Of a stretch of 64,000 bases of DNA, positions 62,678 through 64,000 are shown one piece after another. The DNA comes from Entoloma clypeatum. Taxonomy: Eukaryota; Basidiomycota; Agaricomycetes; Agaricales; Entolomataceae. The translations under genes and the position numbers were made by a program. The stretch spans positions 2,108,001 through 2,172,000 of the forward strand of contig OY751485.1 of NCBI GenBank assembly GCA_963565915.1. The letters are read 5' to 3'. Each line of letters opens with the position of its first letter. The stretch's first letter is position 1. The notes under the pieces were generated by a model. It worked only from the letters and a program-made list of their open reading frames with translations. It ran no database searches and had not been told where the DNA came from.

Positions 62678-64000
62678 TTAGAAATCCCACAGCGTCCCCT
62701 GTCATGAAAAGTAATGAGAAAAGACATCCAAAGGAAGAGGACGGGTCAACGTACAAAGGCAGGAATACCTGCTTCCTTACAGGCTTCCATCATCTCCTGG
62801 TTCCCTTGATGATTAGACGTGATGAACACGACTTCAGCACCCCAGCTGACATATATCTCCTTGATGAGCTTCATGACATCTGGACGCCCGCCTAACGTAG
62901 GGCATCTTAGCTGACACCGGGACCATTCATCATGGCGAATGTTGAAACTATACCTCGTTTCTTCGAGTCCCAGAGCGTTAACCGATCGGGACCCAAATTT
63001 CGGTGTATTAGCCCGAAAATCGTGGGGCCGAAGGTCTTCTCTTGGTCAGAGCCGATCCAAATCAGGTACCTATACATTTAACAGTGAGCATCGCAAATTG
63101 AGGCAGAGTCCAATCACCATCATTAACTCACCAATCTGGGCTCTGTGAACAAATGAAAGGTAAATAAAGGGGAGAGATGAGCCACCGATCAAAACGAATT
63201 CTCACCTGCAAACAGGTCGATAGGGCAGCTCCCAGGCCTGTTCCAGTACAGACTCGAATGCCCCGTTTATATATCCTCGACGAATTCGAGACACCGGCAA
63301 ACTGTAACGGGCAGCTTCAGCACCCGACCCGGTATTGATGGACATCGACATCGATACGTGCCTTGAGCTGTCTTGTCCAGATGTACAGAGGAGGGTTTTC
63401 CACAAGCCCCCGAGTAAAATCACCTTGAACACCGCATATGAGATAGTGTTCCTTTGCGTGGACACCCTCACTGCCGTCAAAGTTTGAACAAATCGTGAAA
63501 TCAACAAAGATAAAGAGATGGCTCCTACGATATGATCCCGAAGGCGTGATACTCCAATATTGAACTTCGGCTGATCCTCGCCAAGAGACCTTGCTGCATC
63601 CCGCGTTCAAAACGCAATACTGCGACCTTGGGCGAAGGCTTTGAAAAGTCAACCGATGAGGTCAGAAACCACGTAACGCAGAAAACGCACAATCTCCACT
63701 TCGACTTTGACTTGACGAACAGTGAACCACGGGATGAGAACACTGCGCAGCGACAGTGAACAACCAAAAGAACGTTACAAAAACCAAAGAAAAAAACATA
63801 CAAGATGGTCATCGCCAATATAAGCCAGAAGTCGGGCTTCCGGATCATTCGCAAACCGTTGGGACTCCAAGAGTGTGTCGTCGAGTCGTATGTATCTCCA
63901 AGCACAACGAACACCCAGGCTGGTGACAGACAATCAGTATATTTAGCCAGAACACGTCAACCAATGAACCATTACTGAATGCCAAACCGGTCCTGTTCAT
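62678..64000 (-). CDS. Partial integral membrane oxidoreductase-like protein (ferric-reductase-like C-terminus)
   Basis: The 3' half of a gene that runs off the right edge. In order: YDSTTHSWSPNGLRMIRKPD, FWLILAMTIL (hydrophobic), PWFTVRQVKVEVEI, PSPKVAVLRFERGMQQGLLA, RISRSSILEYHAFGIIS | EGVHAKEHYLICGVQGDFTR, GLVENPPLYIWTRQLK | FAGVSNSSRIYKRGIRVCTG, TGLGAALSTCLQ | SPDW | YLIWIGSDQEKTFGPTIFGL, LTLWDSKKRG | GRPDVMKLIKEIYVSWGAEV, VFITSNHQGNQEMMEACKEA, GIPAF | GTLWDF. The GTGLGAALS loop and GRPD...ITSN end resemble an NAD(P)-binding ferric-reductase-like domain of large basidiomycete membrane proteins sometimes labelled NPS12-like (from memory). An 11-nt exon (63132-63142) encodes SPDW. The intron after RQLK near 63361 appears to start GC. 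Confidence 0.7.

Noticed and set aside
1..64000. CRISPR arrays, operons, riboswitches, bacterial insertion sequences
   Set aside because: None seen; the window is intron-rich eukaryotic DNA.

Overview
The window is eukaryotic nuclear DNA from a filamentous basidiomycete, most likely an Agaricomycete. The evidence is the short introns (about 45-70 nt) interrupting almost every gene, dense packing on both strands, two nuclear tRNA genes (one with a canonical intron), and fungal protein families: WOPR (Gti1/Pac2) regulators, PalC, HRD3, PIG-U, HET-C2-like glycolipid transfer protein, GT49 glycosyltransferase and a membrane-anchored cysteine synthase homologue. There are no operons, CRISPR arrays or bacterial signals. 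All exon structures were deduced by eye from splice consensus and protein-family continuity, so they are models.

Layout. 1-7.6 kb: a LysM protein, an unresolved gene, a tiny two-helix membrane protein, a glycolipid transfer protein diverging from free methionine-R-sulfoxide reductase, and cysteinyl-tRNA synthetase. 8.9-12.5 kb: a tandem pair of WOPR transcription regulators. 12.9-14.1 kb: the TFIIA large subunit (TOA1). 14.3-15.0 kb: a 690-bp element with 25-bp terminal inverted repeats. 15.3-16.8 kb: a tandem pair of CoA-binding-fold proteins. 17.0-22.8 kb: membrane-anchored cysteine synthase-like protein, PIG-U, PalC and tRNA-Val. 23.0-32.5 kb: a large BRCT-domain protein diverging from NAD kinase, a small unknown protein, an Asteroid-type nuclease and tRNA-Leu(UAG). 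32.5-34.0 kb: a 5'-truncated non-LTR retrotransposon with poly(A) tail and target-site duplication, sitting in the 3' flank of a conserved unknown gene. 36.0-40.4 kb: a peroxisomal acyl-CoA ligase diverging from an RRM/RGG protein, then an unknown multi-exon gene. 41.0-43.9 kb: tandem cornichon (ERV14) cargo receptors and a secreted double-psi-beta-barrel protein. 44.0-50.5 kb: a 105-bp palindromic MITE, GlcNAc kinase, GT49, a D-2-hydroxyacid dehydrogenase and a DWW-repeat protein. 52.2-64.0 kb: aldo/keto reductase, C2H2 factor, SWIB/DEK_C protein, HRD3, a prenyltransferase-alpha-repeat protein, oligoribonuclease, and a ferric-reductase-like membrane protein running off the right edge.

Most genes are housekeeping (translation, GPI anchoring, ERAD, ER export, nucleotide and RNA turnover) and I see no secondary-metabolite cluster. 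The most unusual features concern gene structure. At least five introns use the GC-AG boundary with the canonical GCAAGT donor. Three internal microexons of 5, 8 and 11 nt are needed to keep conserved domains in frame. Three tandem paralogue pairs and three mobile elements (one LINE, two MITE-like) also stand out.
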